A model generated the notes under the pieces. It was not told the origin of the DNA and ran no database searches. It saw only the letters and a program-made list of their open reading frames with translations. 63,274 nucleotides of DNA, from assembly GCA_964635875.1 (NCBI GenBank), contig CAZWRK010000006.1, positions 1 to 63,274 of the forward strand, given 5' to 3'. A program made the position numbers and the translations under genes. This DNA is from CAZWRK01 sp964635875 (GTDB lineage Bacteria; Pseudomonadota; Gammaproteobacteria; Burkholderiales; Aquaspirillaceae). This document shows positions 7,147-16,255 of this stretch, in pieces. How positions within the stretch are numbered: position 1 is the first letter of the stretch; the number at the start of each line of letters is the position of its first letter.

Positions 7147-7856
7147 ATCTCACTCGCAATCAGGCGTTTCACTGACTCAGGCTTCAGGATCTTCCCGCGA
7201 ATCGGGCCGATCTTTTCGGCGATGGCCCTGAGCGACATGCCTTTCTTTTGGCACTCACGAGCACAGTAGATTGCTTCAATCTCTTCATGTGCTGCAATCA
7301 GCATTGACGGGTTCTCCGGATCGATCTTACAGCCAAACGGAACTTTCCTTGCTGGCGTCATTCGCTGGCCGTTCTGTTGGCGATGTTTCATGGCCTTCGA
7401 AGTACGATCGGCGGTCCTTCGTGGCTCCAGTGAAGCCGCCGCGAGCAAAATCGTGAACATGAATTCGCCTTCGCCGGTGCTCAGATCCAGCGTACAACCA
7501 GACTGATCGGCGAAGTGCATCGAGATTCCACGATTCTTGAAGTAGTTCATCGTCAGCAGCCCATCGGCCGTTGATCGGAACACTCGATCGAGCTTCGAGC
7601 AGATCACATGCGATCCGCGAGGAAGAAATCGGAGCTTTGATCCACCTTCACGCTCAAAAAGTGGTGTTTGCCGTGCGGAAGTCTCCGGATCTTTGATTGT
7701 CTGGGTGACCGTCAGCGACTTCATCGCCGCGTATCGATGGCACACTTCCAGCTGAAGACGGATCGTTTCAGCGTCTTCGTTTGCTGCCACCCTCTCAGCG
7801 TCCCCGTCTTTTTGTGGTCTCGGCGAAAATCTCGCATAGATTACAGTTTCAGTCAT
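7143..7856 (-). CDS. serine recombinase (resolvase/invertase family)
   Basis: The N-terminal segment VIYARFS (residues 5-11) carries the nucleophile-type serine S11 in the usual YARxS context. The segment SKLDRVFRS and the later long helix with SLEPRRTADRTSKAM follow the order of the resolvase catalytic domain. At 237 aa it is longer than a plain resolvase and shorter than large integrases; the C-terminal 70 residues (SLRAIAEKIG, then PESVKRLI) look like a helix-turn-helix. It probably cuts and rejoins DNA in integration, inversion or multimer resolution. AAAGGAGA precedes the ATG. It heads the left minus-strand operon and is divergent from the packaging genes. Confidence 0.78.
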   Translation of the reverse strand: MTETVIYARFSPRPQKDGDAERVAANEDAETIRLQLEVCHRYAAMKSLTVTQTIKDPETSARQTPLFEREGGSKLRFLPRGSHVICSKLDRVFRSTADGLLTMNYFKNRGISMHFADQSGCTLDLSTGEGEFMFTILLAAASLEPRRTADRTSKAMKHRQQNGQRMTPARKVPFGCKIDPENPSMLIAAHEEIEAIYCARECQKKGMSLRAIAEKIGPIRGKILKPESVKRLIASEI

Positions 7857-7887
7857 ATGAATCTCCTTTCCGTTGCCCACGATAGTT

Positions 7888-7893
7888 ATTGTA
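7888..7893 (-). promoter_or_regulatory. candidate -10 box for the left operon
   Basis: On the minus strand TACAAT (five of six matches to TATAAT) lies 32 bp before the recombinase start. No good -35 is present at 16-18 bp, so activation by a regulator is possible. It shares the short divergent region with the forward promoter at 7921-7949. Confidence 0.4.
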
Positions 7894-7920
7894 CCCCAAA
7901 AACTCAACAGCAAATCCCCG

Positions 7921-7949
7921 TTGAATGCCAATGTTTCTGTGACTACACT
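7921..7949 (+). promoter_or_regulatory. sigma70-type promoter, probably leaderless
   Basis: TTGAAT (7921-7926), 17 bp spacer, TACACT (7944-7949). Start of transcription six or seven bases later would fall on the ATG at 7956. There is no Shine-Dalgarno sequence before that ATG, which agrees with a leaderless transcript. Confidence 0.5.
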
Positions 7950-7955
7950 ATCGCC

Positions 7956-8114
7956 ATGGTCAGACCAAAACTAAAACAGAGCAAGAAAAAGAACCTATAC
8001 GTTCGCGTTCGAGTCACGAAGGCTCAACGAGAAGAAATCATGCGCCGATGGAGGGAATCCGGCGAAGTGACTGAGGCGGCTTTCGTCCGGAAAGTGCTGT
8101 TGGGCAAGAAATGA
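7956..8114 (+). CDS. small ribbon-helix-helix-like DNA-binding protein (52 aa)
   Basis: A basic N-terminus (VRPKLKQSKKK) leads into a strand with alternating residues (LYVRVRVT), then KAQREEIMRRWRESG and TEAAFVRKVLLG. Strand, helix, turn, helix in 45 residues is the layout of ribbon-helix-helix repressors and MobC-type relaxosome proteins. It is the first gene after the divergent control region, so autoregulation of that region is plausible. Its stop overlaps the next start (ATGA). No ribosome binding site is visible. Confidence 0.6.
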   Translation: MVRPKLKQSKKKNLYVRVRVTKAQREEIMRRWRESGEVTEAAFVRKVLLGKK

Positions 8115-8686
8115 CAACGAAGAAGAAAAGCAGCGCCGCAAGACAGCGGGAGAACGAAAAACGCAGGGAGAAGCGACGGATCGCAGCAGCAATCGCCCGC
8201 GGGGAAGCTCCCCCGTTGACTCAACGGCAGATTGAAGAGCAGGAAGCGGAGCGGGAACGAAAGCTGAATGAGCAGCTGGCTATCCTCGAAGAGCAAACCA
8301 GAAACTCACCGACGGATGCAGACCGGGATATCGATTTCGCCTACCGAAACATGAAAAACCCAAACTGCGAGCCCTCAATGGCTCCCAGTTTGGCGGCTTG
8401 GGCTTGGTATCAGTACGCGGTTGCAGACTCGACTAAGTTTCTGGACATCTGCGCGAAGCGAGAAGACGCCAAGGCGAAAGCAGCCGGAAGCCTCACGCAG
8501 CAGAGGATTGAGGACGACAAACGCAAGCAATTTGCGATGCTTGACCGTATCGAGCGACAGCTGACACTGGACGTGAACGACATCGTTGATGATCTTATGT
8601 CGAAGTTCTCGGAAGACGTTCTTCTCAGGTGCAAAAACAAGCACAAGGAACTCTGGGACGAGTTTCACAAAAAGTATCCCTCATGA
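8111..8686 (+). CDS. putative terminase small subunit
   Basis: Placement directly before the large terminase, with overlapping stop and start, is the main evidence. The N-terminal 60 residues are a highly charged helix (EKRREKRRIAAAIARG, then EEQEAERERKLNEQ). The C-terminal 100 residues are helical with DRIERQLTLDVNDIVDDL. Small terminase subunits recognise the packaging site and form rings; length (191 aa) fits. Sequence identity to a known family is not evident to me. Confidence 0.5.
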   Translation: MTTKKKSSAARQRENEKRREKRRIAAAIARGEAPPLTQRQIEEQEAERERKLNEQLAILEEQTRNSPTDADRDIDFAYRNMKNPNCEPSMAPSLAAWAWYQYAVADSTKFLDICAKREDAKAKAAGSLTQQRIEDDKRKQFAMLDRIERQLTLDVNDIVDDLMSKFSEDVLLRCKNKHKELWDEFHKKYPS

Positions 8687-10683
8687 GTCTCTCCACAATC
8701 GCAACCGCAATCGGTGCTCTGAAATTCATCGGCGTCCCGGATCGCGATACGGCGTTGTATTCGAGTGTCTCGCTGAAAAATCCCGTCATGAACATCCGGT
8801 TTCGGCGGGATTGCATCCGGGCCGGATTCGAAAGCCCTGAAGCGGCCAAAGAACTGTGGACCCTGTGTGCTCGAGACCCGTTGTTCTTCCTGAACACCTT
8901 CGCCTGGCTTCTTGAACCCCGAAAAAAGGCGGACTGGAACACGAAAGACCGCTACGGGACAGCCAAAGAGATTCCGTTCATCACTCGCGGATACCAAGAC
9001 ACGGTGATTATGCGATGTGTCGAGCACCTTGGCCGGCAGGACATTGTCATCCCCAAGTCTCGCGAGACTGGTATCAGCTGGATCATCGGCGGGGCTCTCG
9101 CCGCGTGGGACTGGATCTTCCACGATCAGACCCATATCGGCTTCGTCTCAAAAGACTTGCTTTCGGCGAACAATCCGGACGACCCGGACGCCCTGTTCTC
9201 GAAATTCGAGTTTCTCCTGGAGAGACTCCCAAGCTGGATCCTCTCGAAGAGTGATTACGAGCGAAACATCACAAAGAATACGTTTCGCAACCTGAAAAAC
9301 GGTAGTTCACTGACAGCGTATCCAGCCAAGGCCGACATCGGACGAGGGGGCCGTAAGGCGTGGATGCTGATGGACGAATTCCACTTCTTCGAGCAGGGCG
9401 AAGACTACGCGGCCATGGACTCGACGGTTCACGTCACCCAGTGCCGCGTTTTCGTTTCAACGGCCAACAGAGACAGGGGTATGGCCGGCGCTTTCTATGA
9501 TGTTGTGTCTGATGAGTCGAAAAACGGCGTGATTATCGTCGTTGACTGGAAAGACGATCCGGAGAAAGCCCGCGGCATGTACCACAGCGAGCTGATTCCG
9601 GGGACGGACACCTACAAACTCGTCATTGACGACATGGATTTCTGGCTTCAGCACGCCAATCACGACAAAGAGCACTCTTTCAGGAACCCACTGAAGAAAG
9701 ACGAGACGTATCAGTTCATTCTGGATGGCCGTTGGCGTTCGCTGTACTACGACCATGTTTGGAATCGTCCAGGATCGACGCCCCAATCAGTCGCGGCAGA
9801 GCTCGACCGCAATTTCGGCGGCGCGACTGCTCAGATCTTCAATCCCCAGCTGCTGGAAAAGGCTCTCAGGAACGTAAAGCCCCCCGTGTGTACCGGGGAC
9901 ATCATTCGCGACCCGGAAAACCTATCAAACTGGCTGTTTCAGCAGCTTGCGGCCGGTGGATTGTCGAGTTTTTGGGTTCCCCTGGACGCAGAAAAGAAGC
10001 CACCGAAGGGTGAGTACGTCATTGGGGCCGACGTTTCGGCGGGAACTGGCGGTGAATGGTCGAGCTACTCGGCGCTGGAGTGTCTGAACAAGGGAACTGG
10101 CGAGCAGGCGTTTGAGTGGCGGTCGAACAGGCTTGATCCGATGCAGTTTGCGGAACTTGCAGTATGGGTTTGCAAGCTCTTCTGGGGCGCCTATCTCGTC
10201 CCGGAAATCAACGGTCCTCTGGGAACTTTGTTTATTAACAAGGTTACCCAAGACCTGAAATACGGTAATGTTTATCGCCAGCTGCGACAAAACATTGCGT
10301 ATCGGGAGACCACTGAACGGGTAGGATACCGAAACAACGACCGAGGAATCGAGCTGCTGAAAGCCATCGAGCAGGGCGTTCGGAAGGACCGTATCAAGCC
10401 GCATTCAACAATCGCCTTGAATGAATGCAGTCGATACTTCCTGAAAAACGGCAAGCTGGTTCACTCAGCAGCAGAGACAACTGAAGACGGCGCCGGGATG
10501 GGACTTGCTCACGGGGACGCAGCTATCGCCCTTGGTTGTGCGTCTTTTGGGATTGATGATTCGCCAGTCAGACAGGAAGCTGAGGCGAAGGTTGAAGTCC
10601 CTTTTCAGTCGTTTCAATGGCGACGTCAGCAGTATGAGAACATGCTGAGACAGAAAAACAAAAAATCATACTGGGATGAATGA
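8683..10683 (+). CDS. terL: terminase large subunit (packaging ATPase and nuclease)
   Basis: This motor cuts the DNA concatemer and pumps DNA into the prohead. The ATPase domain shows a Walker A-like loop in IPKSRETGIS (about residue 123) and Walker B MLMDEFHFF (about 229). The nuclease domain starts at VIGADVSAG (about 448; Asp ligand), followed by VPEINGP (acidic ligand) and HGDAAIAL. The order and 666-aa length fit. The ATG at 8683 overlaps the upstream TGA (ATGA) and was preferred to an earlier in-frame start inside the neighbour. The portal gene overlaps its end. Confidence 0.93.
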   Translation: MSLSTIATAIGALKFIGVPDRDTALYSSVSLKNPVMNIRFRRDCIRAGFESPEAAKELWTLCARDPLFFLNTFAWLLEPRKKADWNTKDRYGTAKEIPFITRGYQDTVIMRCVEHLGRQDIVIPKSRETGISWIIGGALAAWDWIFHDQTHIGFVSKDLLSANNPDDPDALFSKFEFLLERLPSWILSKSDYERNITKNTFRNLKNGSSLTAYPAKADIGRGGRKAWMLMDEFHFFEQGEDYAAMDSTVHVTQCRVFVSTANRDRGMAGAFYDVVSDESKNGVIIVVDWKDDPEKARGMYHSELIPGTDTYKLVIDDMDFWLQHANHDKEHSFRNPLKKDETYQFILDGRWRSLYYDHVWNRPGSTPQSVAAELDRNFGGATAQIFNPQLLEKALRNVKPPVCTGDIIRDPENLSNWLFQQLAAGGLSSFWVPLDAEKKPPKGEYVIGADVSAGTGGEWSSYSALECLNKGTGEQAFEWRSNRLDPMQFAELAVWVCKLFWGAYLVPEINGPLGTLFINKVTQDLKYGNVYRQLRQNIAYRETTERVGYRNNDRGIELLKAIEQGVRKDRIKPHSTIALNECSRYFLKNGKLVHSAAETTEDGAGMGLAHGDAAIALGCASFGIDDSPVRQEAEAKVEVPFQSFQWRRQQYENMLRQKNKKSYWDE

Positions 10684-12428
10684 TCATGGATCAGAAGCGA
10701 TTCCAAAGCCTGAAGAAAGCCGTTGAGAACTCACGCAAGCAGCTCGAGCCATTTCGTGAGGAACTCGAAAAGACGCTGAAGAGTTACACCGGTCCGCATT
10801 ACGGAGCGAACCGCGATGTGGGCGATAAGCCAATCAACATGCTGGAACTTGCAGTCACTTCACTGCTTCAGCAGTTGTCATCCAGAAATCCGCAGGTTGT
10901 CTGCACGACACACAACCCGAACGCTGAGTCTGCGGCCATTGAAATGGAACTGGCCGTCAATCACGCACTCAAGAAGATGGACTTTGAGAAAGAACACCGA
11001 CTGTGGGTTCTCTCTGCGATCTTCTGTGTTGGAATCATGGAAGTTGGCTTGGACGTGACTGATTCCCCGGAGATTGACGGGGAGGAACTTCCAATCACAG
11101 ACGTCTTCTGTGAAACCATCATGTTTGATGATTTCGTATTCGACACCAGCGCGGCGAAGTGGGGGCGTCAGCAGGTTGCTTTCTGGGGGCATAAGTACAA
11201 GGTTTCTTTGGCGGAAGCCAAGCGGAACAAGTCATTTAGCAAGGATGTTCGCGAGAAGCTGACAGCTGCCGAAAAGCAGAAAGACGGAACGGGATCGATT
11301 TCAACCGGAGAAAGCGGATCAGATGAGCCCTTCACGGAAATGTGCGAAATCTGGCAAGTCTTCGTTCCTGAGACCGATGAACTCGTAACGTTTTCGATGG
11401 AATCAGACATGCCATTGAAAACCGTTGAATGGAAAGGGCCGAAGAACGGGCCATATCACTTCTTTGGGTTCAATCCGGTTCTGAACAACATCATGGGGCT
11501 TCCCCCGGTCGCCAACTGGATCGACCTCGACGACCTGGAAAACAAGCTCTACACAAAGCTGGGGATTCAGGCGAGCCGGCAGAAGACCATCGGAATCACG
11601 GACAATTCGAACCTTCAGGATGCCCAGAACATCATCAAGACGAACGATGGCGACGTTCTGGCCGTTGGAAACCCCAACAACTTCAAGGAAGCCAGTTTCG
11701 GCGGAGTGAACCAGCAGACACTGGGGTTTGCCCTCAACGTGAAGTCAATGGCCGACTTCGTGATGGGCAACCTGTCAGCACAAATGGGGCTCGGCGCGTC
11801 ATCACCGACACTCGGCCAGGAGGAAATGATCAAGCAGGCCGCGAATGTTCGAATCGCTTCAATGCAGGGCGTTTTGCTGTCTGCGACTGAAAAGGTCATC
11901 AGAGATATCGCGTTCTACCTGCACCATCACCCGACGATTGAGTATGAAATGACTCGGGAAATCACTGGAACAGATTTGAAGGTTCCAGTGAAATGGCCGC
12001 GACGTGATGACGGATTCGGCAACGAAGTGGACGTCCGCGATGGCGATTACGATGAGTACGAAATCAAAATCGAGCCGTACTCAATGACGGATATTTCCCC
12101 AGGGCAGAGGGCTCAACTTCTTCGCTCGATTTGGGCTCAGGACGTTCTGCCGGCGATTCCGCTTGGCGTTCAACCGGACGTTTATGCGTATCTCGACACG
12201 CTTGCGAAGTATCTTGATCTTCCGGAGCTTAGGAAAATCGTGAAGATGACACAGCAGGCAATGCCACCCCAGATGATGGGAGAAGGCGGCGGAGTGGGAG
12301 CCCCAAAGCCGGGGAAGCCCAATGGTAAGTACACGCGGAACAATGTTTCCCATGGTCAAACACCACAGGCCCACGATCAGCAGATGGCTCAGTTGATGAT
12401 GGCCAGTGGTGGCGAAGGAGAGCAGTAA
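10680..12428 (+). CDS. portal protein
   Basis: Position after TerL, length (582 aa) and composition support a portal: the dodecameric ring at the capsid vertex. The N-terminus is a charged helix (FQSLKKAVENSRKQLEPFREELEK). The core holds the pattern ITDVFCETIMFDDFVFDTSAAKWG and a helical stem, and the last 60 residues are Gly/Gln/Met-rich. The ATG overlaps the TerL stop (ATGA); an ATG six bases later has a GGGATGA site and is an alternative. Confidence 0.85.
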   Translation: MIMDQKRFQSLKKAVENSRKQLEPFREELEKTLKSYTGPHYGANRDVGDKPINMLELAVTSLLQQLSSRNPQVVCTTHNPNAESAAIEMELAVNHALKKMDFEKEHRLWVLSAIFCVGIMEVGLDVTDSPEIDGEELPITDVFCETIMFDDFVFDTSAAKWGRQQVAFWGHKYKVSLAEAKRNKSFSKDVREKLTAAEKQKDGTGSISTGESGSDEPFTEMCEIWQVFVPETDELVTFSMESDMPLKTVEWKGPKNGPYHFFGFNPVLNNIMGLPPVANWIDLDDLENKLYTKLGIQASRQKTIGITDNSNLQDAQNIIKTNDGDVLAVGNPNNFKEASFGGVNQQTLGFALNVKSMADFVMGNLSAQMGLGASSPTLGQEEMIKQAANVRIASMQGVLLSATEKVIRDIAFYLHHHPTIEYEMTREITGTDLKVPVKWPRRDDGFGNEVDVRDGDYDEYEIKIEPYSMTDISPGQRAQLLRSIWAQDVLPAIPLGVQPDVYAYLDTLAKYLDLPELRKIVKMTQQAMPPQMMGEGGGVGAPKPGKPNGKYTRNNVSHGQTPQAHDQQMAQLMMASGGEGEQ

Positions 12429-12845
12429 ATGCCAATGTATGAATTCATCACGGAAGAGGGCGAGATTGTTGAACTTCAGATGCCGTTCTCTGAGTTCGAC
12501 AAGCGAGTGAAGGATGGCCAGATTGTGCTGGATGATGGCCGGACGGCGAAGTCGTACTTCAATCCTCATAAGGGAACCAAGACGTATCCATCATGCTATC
12601 CGATGGTTTCGTCTGCGGCCGGCGTTCATCCTGGACAGATCAAGGAGCACATGGCGTATCTTCAGTCGAAGGGATGCGGGCAGGTGGACCACACGAAGGA
12701 TGGTGATGTGATCTTCAAGGATAAGCACCAGCGCAAGAAGGTGTGTGAAGCACTCGGTTTGTTCGACCGGCAGGCGTCTTATGGCGATCCACAGCCGAAG
12801 CACCGAACGAAGGATGTCAAGAGCTTCAGGTATCGTCGCTGTTGA
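12429..12845 (+). CDS. hypothetical virion-module protein (138 aa)
   Basis: The first residues (PMYEFITEEGEIVE) echo the start of FmdB-type zinc ribbons, but the cysteines are absent, so this may be a degenerate or unrelated fold. The middle contains SKGCGQVDHTKDGDVIFKDKHQRKKVCEALG. Its start directly abuts the portal stop. Position between portal and scaffold suggests a role in head assembly or maturation. Confidence 0.7.
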   Translation: MPMYEFITEEGEIVELQMPFSEFDKRVKDGQIVLDDGRTAKSYFNPHKGTKTYPSCYPMVSSAAGVHPGQIKEHMAYLQSKGCGQVDHTKDGDVIFKDKHQRKKVCEALGLFDRQASYGDPQPKHRTKDVKSFRYRRC

Positions 12846-13025
12846 CAGTTTTTGTTTTTTGAAATAACGTGTTTTTCTGTTCAAGCGGGGCCGTGCAATT
12901 TGTGCGGCCTTGAATAAGGCAAAAGGCCGGTCTGATCCACCGGTTTAGATGCGTCAACATTGCGACCTTTGACGGGGTTCGTGCGAACTGCACTGCGCCC
13001 CGTTTTTTTGTCAAAGGTCAGAGCA
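12846..13025 (+). promoter_or_regulatory. structured leader with three hairpins before the scaffold gene
   Basis: Three hairpins follow in order: GGCCG/CGGCC (12889-12909), CCGGT/ACCGG (12927-12943) and a nested one. In the last, GACCTTTGAC (12964-12973) pairs perfectly with GTCAAAGGTC (13010-13019), enclosing ACGGGG/CCCCGT followed by seven T. The inner hairpin is a terminator. The outer arm contains the AAAGGT that would serve as ribosome binding site for the ATG at 13026, so the outer stem would block translation. Confidence 0.6.
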
Positions 13026-14033
13026 ATGAGTTTGGAAACTGAAGGTTCATCAGGTGAAGTAAGCGAATCAACAGCCGCCACAGAGTTAGCTGCGACAGAG
13101 ACCAAGCCGAGTACCGGATACTCGATGGTGGACCCCGGATACGATGCTTTTGAAGCCGATTCGGACATTTCGGCAAAAGACGAGTTGGCGCAGCTGAGGG
13201 CGGAGAATACAAAGAAGAAACCATCTGAGACGTCAGATGATGCCGGCGACACTGAAGGTGAAGCCGAAGAGGCGTCCGAAACGACTCCTGACGATTCCGC
13301 GGATCCCGATGACGGGTTCAGCGATGAACTGCTTGATAAGGCAGTGGCTCTTGGCTACACGCTCGACGACATCAAGGGATTCTCTGACGCAAAGGCGTTG
13401 GAAAAAGAACTTGGAATCGCGGAGCGAGTCCAGAAGCGTTTGCAGGGAAAAGCTGGCGACAAGTCAGCCGACGACAAGGCGTCCAAAAAGCTCGAAGAGC
13501 CAGCTGAACCCGACTGGGATAAGCTGATTGAGCTTGGACATGATCCCGACATCGTTGCACTGCAAAAGCAAGGCTGGCAGCAGATTGCCGAGACCCGCAG
13601 ACAAACCCAGCAGTTGCTCGACATGGAACGGCAGCGAGCCTTCGCTGCTCAATGCGACAGGTTTGATGCTGCACTGGACTCAATGGAAGGCTTCGAGGAA
13701 CTACTCGGAAAAGGCCGTCACGACGAGATCCAGAAGACATCAAAGATGCAAGCCAGTAATCGGCGGGAAGTCTTTGCGAAGATGAACCTGCTGAGAATGG
13801 GCTATGAACAGGCGGGAAAACCTGTACCGCCAGAGTCCGAACTGATTCAGGAGGCGGTTCACGCCTCGTTCTTCAAACATGCAACCCAAACCGCTCGCAA
13901 CAAACTGAAGTCAGACATCAAGAGCGCCGGTTCTCAGGCTCTTTCCCGACCGCGTTCAGCAAGCGCGAAACCGCTTTCTGGTAACGCAAGGGCTCAGGCC
14001 AAAGAAGACGCGTTCTGGCGTAAACACTCATAG
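13026..14033 (+). CDS. putative scaffolding protein
   Basis: Position between portal and major capsid protein, 335-aa length and composition suggest a scaffold. The first 100 residues are acidic, Ser/Thr/Glu-rich and disordered. Residues 100-300 are helical and charged with repeated heptads. The C-terminus is basic (SRPRSASAKPLSGNARAQAKEDAFWRKHS in part), as expected for the capsid-binding end. The start codon was chosen at MSLETEG because the upstream part of the frame lies in the leader hairpins. Confidence 0.75.
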   Translation: MSLETEGSSGEVSESTAATELAATETKPSTGYSMVDPGYDAFEADSDISAKDELAQLRAENTKKKPSETSDDAGDTEGEAEEASETTPDDSADPDDGFSDELLDKAVALGYTLDDIKGFSDAKALEKELGIAERVQKRLQGKAGDKSADDKASKKLEEPAEPDWDKLIELGHDPDIVALQKQGWQQIAETRRQTQQLLDMERQRAFAAQCDRFDAALDSMEGFEELLGKGRHDEIQKTSKMQASNRREVFAKMNLLRMGYEQAGKPVPPESELIQEAVHASFFKHATQTARNKLKSDIKSAGSQALSRPRSASAKPLSGNARAQAKEDAFWRKHS

Positions 14034-14072
14034 TCTGTTGCTGGCCGATTCAAATAGAAAGTTGAGACTCCA

Positions 14073-15173
14073 ATGCCTGGAGCTATCGCACCACAGGATG
14101 TTGCCGATCTGGTAGCATCAATTCTGCCGGACTTGGACCGGATGAACTGGGAGCAGATTGCTTCCAATCTCCAAGACTACGAAATGATGAGCCACTGGCT
14201 GCGAGACGATAAGATCGTCTTCAGTGATGGTATCAGCATTCGTAAGAACCTCCTGATGCAGCTTTCAGGGGCAGCAAGTCACACCGGGATGACGGATACG
14301 GATGACGTCGATATTCCGGACCTGATGGACGACATCACCATCCCATGGCGTCACGCTCAGACCAAGTGGGGATATCACTATCAAAGTGACATCCTCATGA
14401 ATCGTGGCAAGTCCACGATCAATAACACCGTCAAGCCTCGCCGCTATGAGGCAATGCTGAGTCTGGCGGAAGAGCTGGAAGCCAAGGCATGGCAGGTGCC
14501 AAACACCACCGACAAGCTCAATCCTTACGGTCTGCCGTACTGGATCGTCTACAACGCCACAACCGGTTTCAACGGCGGTTACCCAACCGGCCCTGACGCC
14601 GTGGCGCACACGACGATTGCGGGCTTGAACCTGACTGAGTCGCCGAAGTTCAAGAACTACACGGCGAACTACGTCAGCGTCAGCAAGGATGACCTGCTGC
14701 CGAAGATGCGAACCGCGCTGCGAAAGACCAACTTCCGAAGTCCTGTGACGAAGGAAGACATGAGCACCCCTCGCGGCAAGGATCGACGCTATTACACGGA
14801 CGAAGTGACGTGTTCGGCGTTCGAGAACATCGGGGAAGCTCAGAACGAGAATCTCGGTCGAGACCTCGCTCCGTTCACTGCCGGCTCAGGCCATGGTGGT
14901 GTGCAGGACGTGGACGGAACCCTGACGTTCAAGAAGAACCCGATCATCTATGTTCCGCAGCTGGATGACACTTCGACGTTCACCGCGGCAACCAACCCGA
15001 TTTATCAGGTTGACCATGCCGTCTTCTACCCTGTGTGTCTGAAGGGTGACTATCTGCGGGAGACTGGCCCGTTCATGGCGCCGAATCAGCACAACATGTA
15101 CCGCGTGTTCCTTGACCTGACCTACAACATCATCTGCGTGAACCGCCGTCGATGTGCAGTGTTCGGTAAGTAG
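14073..15173 (+). CDS. major capsid protein
   Basis: It follows the scaffold gene, ends at a strong terminator and has a typical length (366 aa) for an HK97-fold coat protein. The sequence is balanced and cysteine-poor, with an N-terminal helix region (PQDVADLVASILPDLDR), a long middle with YHYQSDILMNRGKSTINN, and a beta-rich C-terminus (DLTYNIICVNRRRCAVFGK). I assign it by context and composition rather than by a diagnostic motif. Confidence 0.8.
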   Translation: MPGAIAPQDVADLVASILPDLDRMNWEQIASNLQDYEMMSHWLRDDKIVFSDGISIRKNLLMQLSGAASHTGMTDTDDVDIPDLMDDITIPWRHAQTKWGYHYQSDILMNRGKSTINNTVKPRRYEAMLSLAEELEAKAWQVPNTTDKLNPYGLPYWIVYNATTGFNGGYPTGPDAVAHTTIAGLNLTESPKFKNYTANYVSVSKDDLLPKMRTALRKTNFRSPVTKEDMSTPRGKDRRYYTDEVTCSAFENIGEAQNENLGRDLAPFTAGSGHGGVQDVDGTLTFKKNPIIYVPQLDDTSTFTAATNPIYQVDHAVFYPVCLKGDYLRETGPFMAPNQHNMYRVFLDLTYNIICVNRRRCAVFGK

Positions 15174-15185
15174 TGATGGATGATG

Positions 15186-15220
15186 GGGCGGAATGATCTT
15201 CCGCCCTGTCTCTCTTTTTT
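15186..15220 (+). terminator. terminator after the major capsid gene
   Basis: GGGCGGAA (15186-15193) and TTCCGCCC (15199-15206) form a perfect 8-bp stem with a 5-base loop, then a pyrimidine-rich run ending in TTTTTT at 15215-15220. It lies 12 bp after the capsid stop codon. Between here and 15349 there is no gene. Confidence 0.85.
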
Positions 15221-15348
15221 CCCGACCGGCCTTGTTGGTCCGGACTGAGAACCGCAACGGGAGCGGACCCCATCAGCCGCGAGGCTGTAAATGACCGTCA
15301 GAGGGGTTTGACGGCGAAGCAGTGTTTTTCTGGGAAATAGGTGTTCTC

Positions 15349-16182
15349 ATGACGAACGGTACTCAATACAAGGGTGGCTCTTCAGGAGCTACTGACACCA
15401 CCAGAGGCCCAAGCGTCTCTGTGTGGAGCGACTGCCCTATCGATGACATCATGAGTGGATTCGTTGACGGTGTGGTGTTTTTTGATGACTTCCTGAACGG
15501 TCCCCGAATTCCGGCGAACACCTCAACAGAGGCTGTTGTGGTTGGGTTCGGCGGCGGTTACCGAGGTTTGACGGGAACAGCCACGGCGGTTGCGAATGAG
15601 GGTGCAGAGTGGGGCGGTACGGTGAACCTTGCCGGTACGGCGGACAACGACACGATTTCGTTCCGTACTGCAAACTGCCCATTTCAGATCGCTCGTGGAC
15701 AGGGCAAACTGTGGTTCGAATGTCGCGTCAAGTCGAGTGATATCAGCGATAACAAGCATGGTATCTTCGTTGGTCTGATGCAGGACGTTGCCCTGACAGC
15801 AATCATTCCGATCACGGCAGGCGGAACGATTGCTGACACAAATCTGGTTGGCTTCCATCGCCTGGAAGGTGACGGGGACCAGTTCGACACGATCTATAAG
15901 GCGGACGGCGTGACTCAGGTCACTGTTGGATCGGATGCGGCGTCAATCTCAGCAGATACCTACGTGAAGCTGGGAATGATCTTCGAGCCGAAGAACAACA
16001 CGTTGTCGTTCTACCGAAACGGTGTCAAGCTGGCGAACAGCTACACTGTGGTGGCGGCAGCTGGTACTGACTTCCCGAATGACGTCCGTCTGGGACTTGT
16101 GATTGCCATTCTGAACGCCACCGCAAGCAGCCCAGGTAACGCCGAAATCGACTGGTGGAGATGTGTGCAGCTTGCACCGTAG
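15349..16182 (+). CDS. putative virion decoration protein, lectin-like fold
   Basis: The 277-aa product is Gly/Thr/Ala-rich and beta-rich. The pattern GKLWFECRVKSSDI, GIFVGLMQDV, then DTYVKLGMIFEPKNNTLSFYRNGVKLANS matches the sheet architecture of concanavalin A/LamG-type domains (strand, 'FYRNG' turn, strand). Surface lectin-like domains are common on capsids. It lies between two terminators next to the capsid gene, so it is probably made in high amount. Confidence 0.65.
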   Translation: MTNGTQYKGGSSGATDTTRGPSVSVWSDCPIDDIMSGFVDGVVFFDDFLNGPRIPANTSTEAVVVGFGGGYRGLTGTATAVANEGAEWGGTVNLAGTADNDTISFRTANCPFQIARGQGKLWFECRVKSSDISDNKHGIFVGLMQDVALTAIIPITAGGTIADTNLVGFHRLEGDGDQFDTIYKADGVTQVTVGSDAASISADTYVKLGMIFEPKNNTLSFYRNGVKLANSYTVVAAAGTDFPNDVRLGLVIAILNATASSPGNAEIDWWRCVQLAP

Positions 16183-16204
16183 TCGATGACTGGTTGATGA
16201 CTTC

Positions 16205-16233
16205 GCGGCGCCGGGAAACTGGCGCCGCTTTTT
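16205..16233 (+). terminator. terminator after the decoration gene
   Basis: GCGGCGCC (16205-16212) pairs perfectly with GGCGCCGC (16221-16228) around an 8-base loop and is followed by five T. It lies 22 bp after the stop codon. Confidence 0.9.
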
Positions 16234-16255
16234 CCCGTTGAAGGCTTGTTTGAAA

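Noticed and set aside
7143..7856. Transposase or insertion sequence
   Set aside because: The recombinase lacks flanking inverted repeats and target duplications, and it heads an operon of phage genes.
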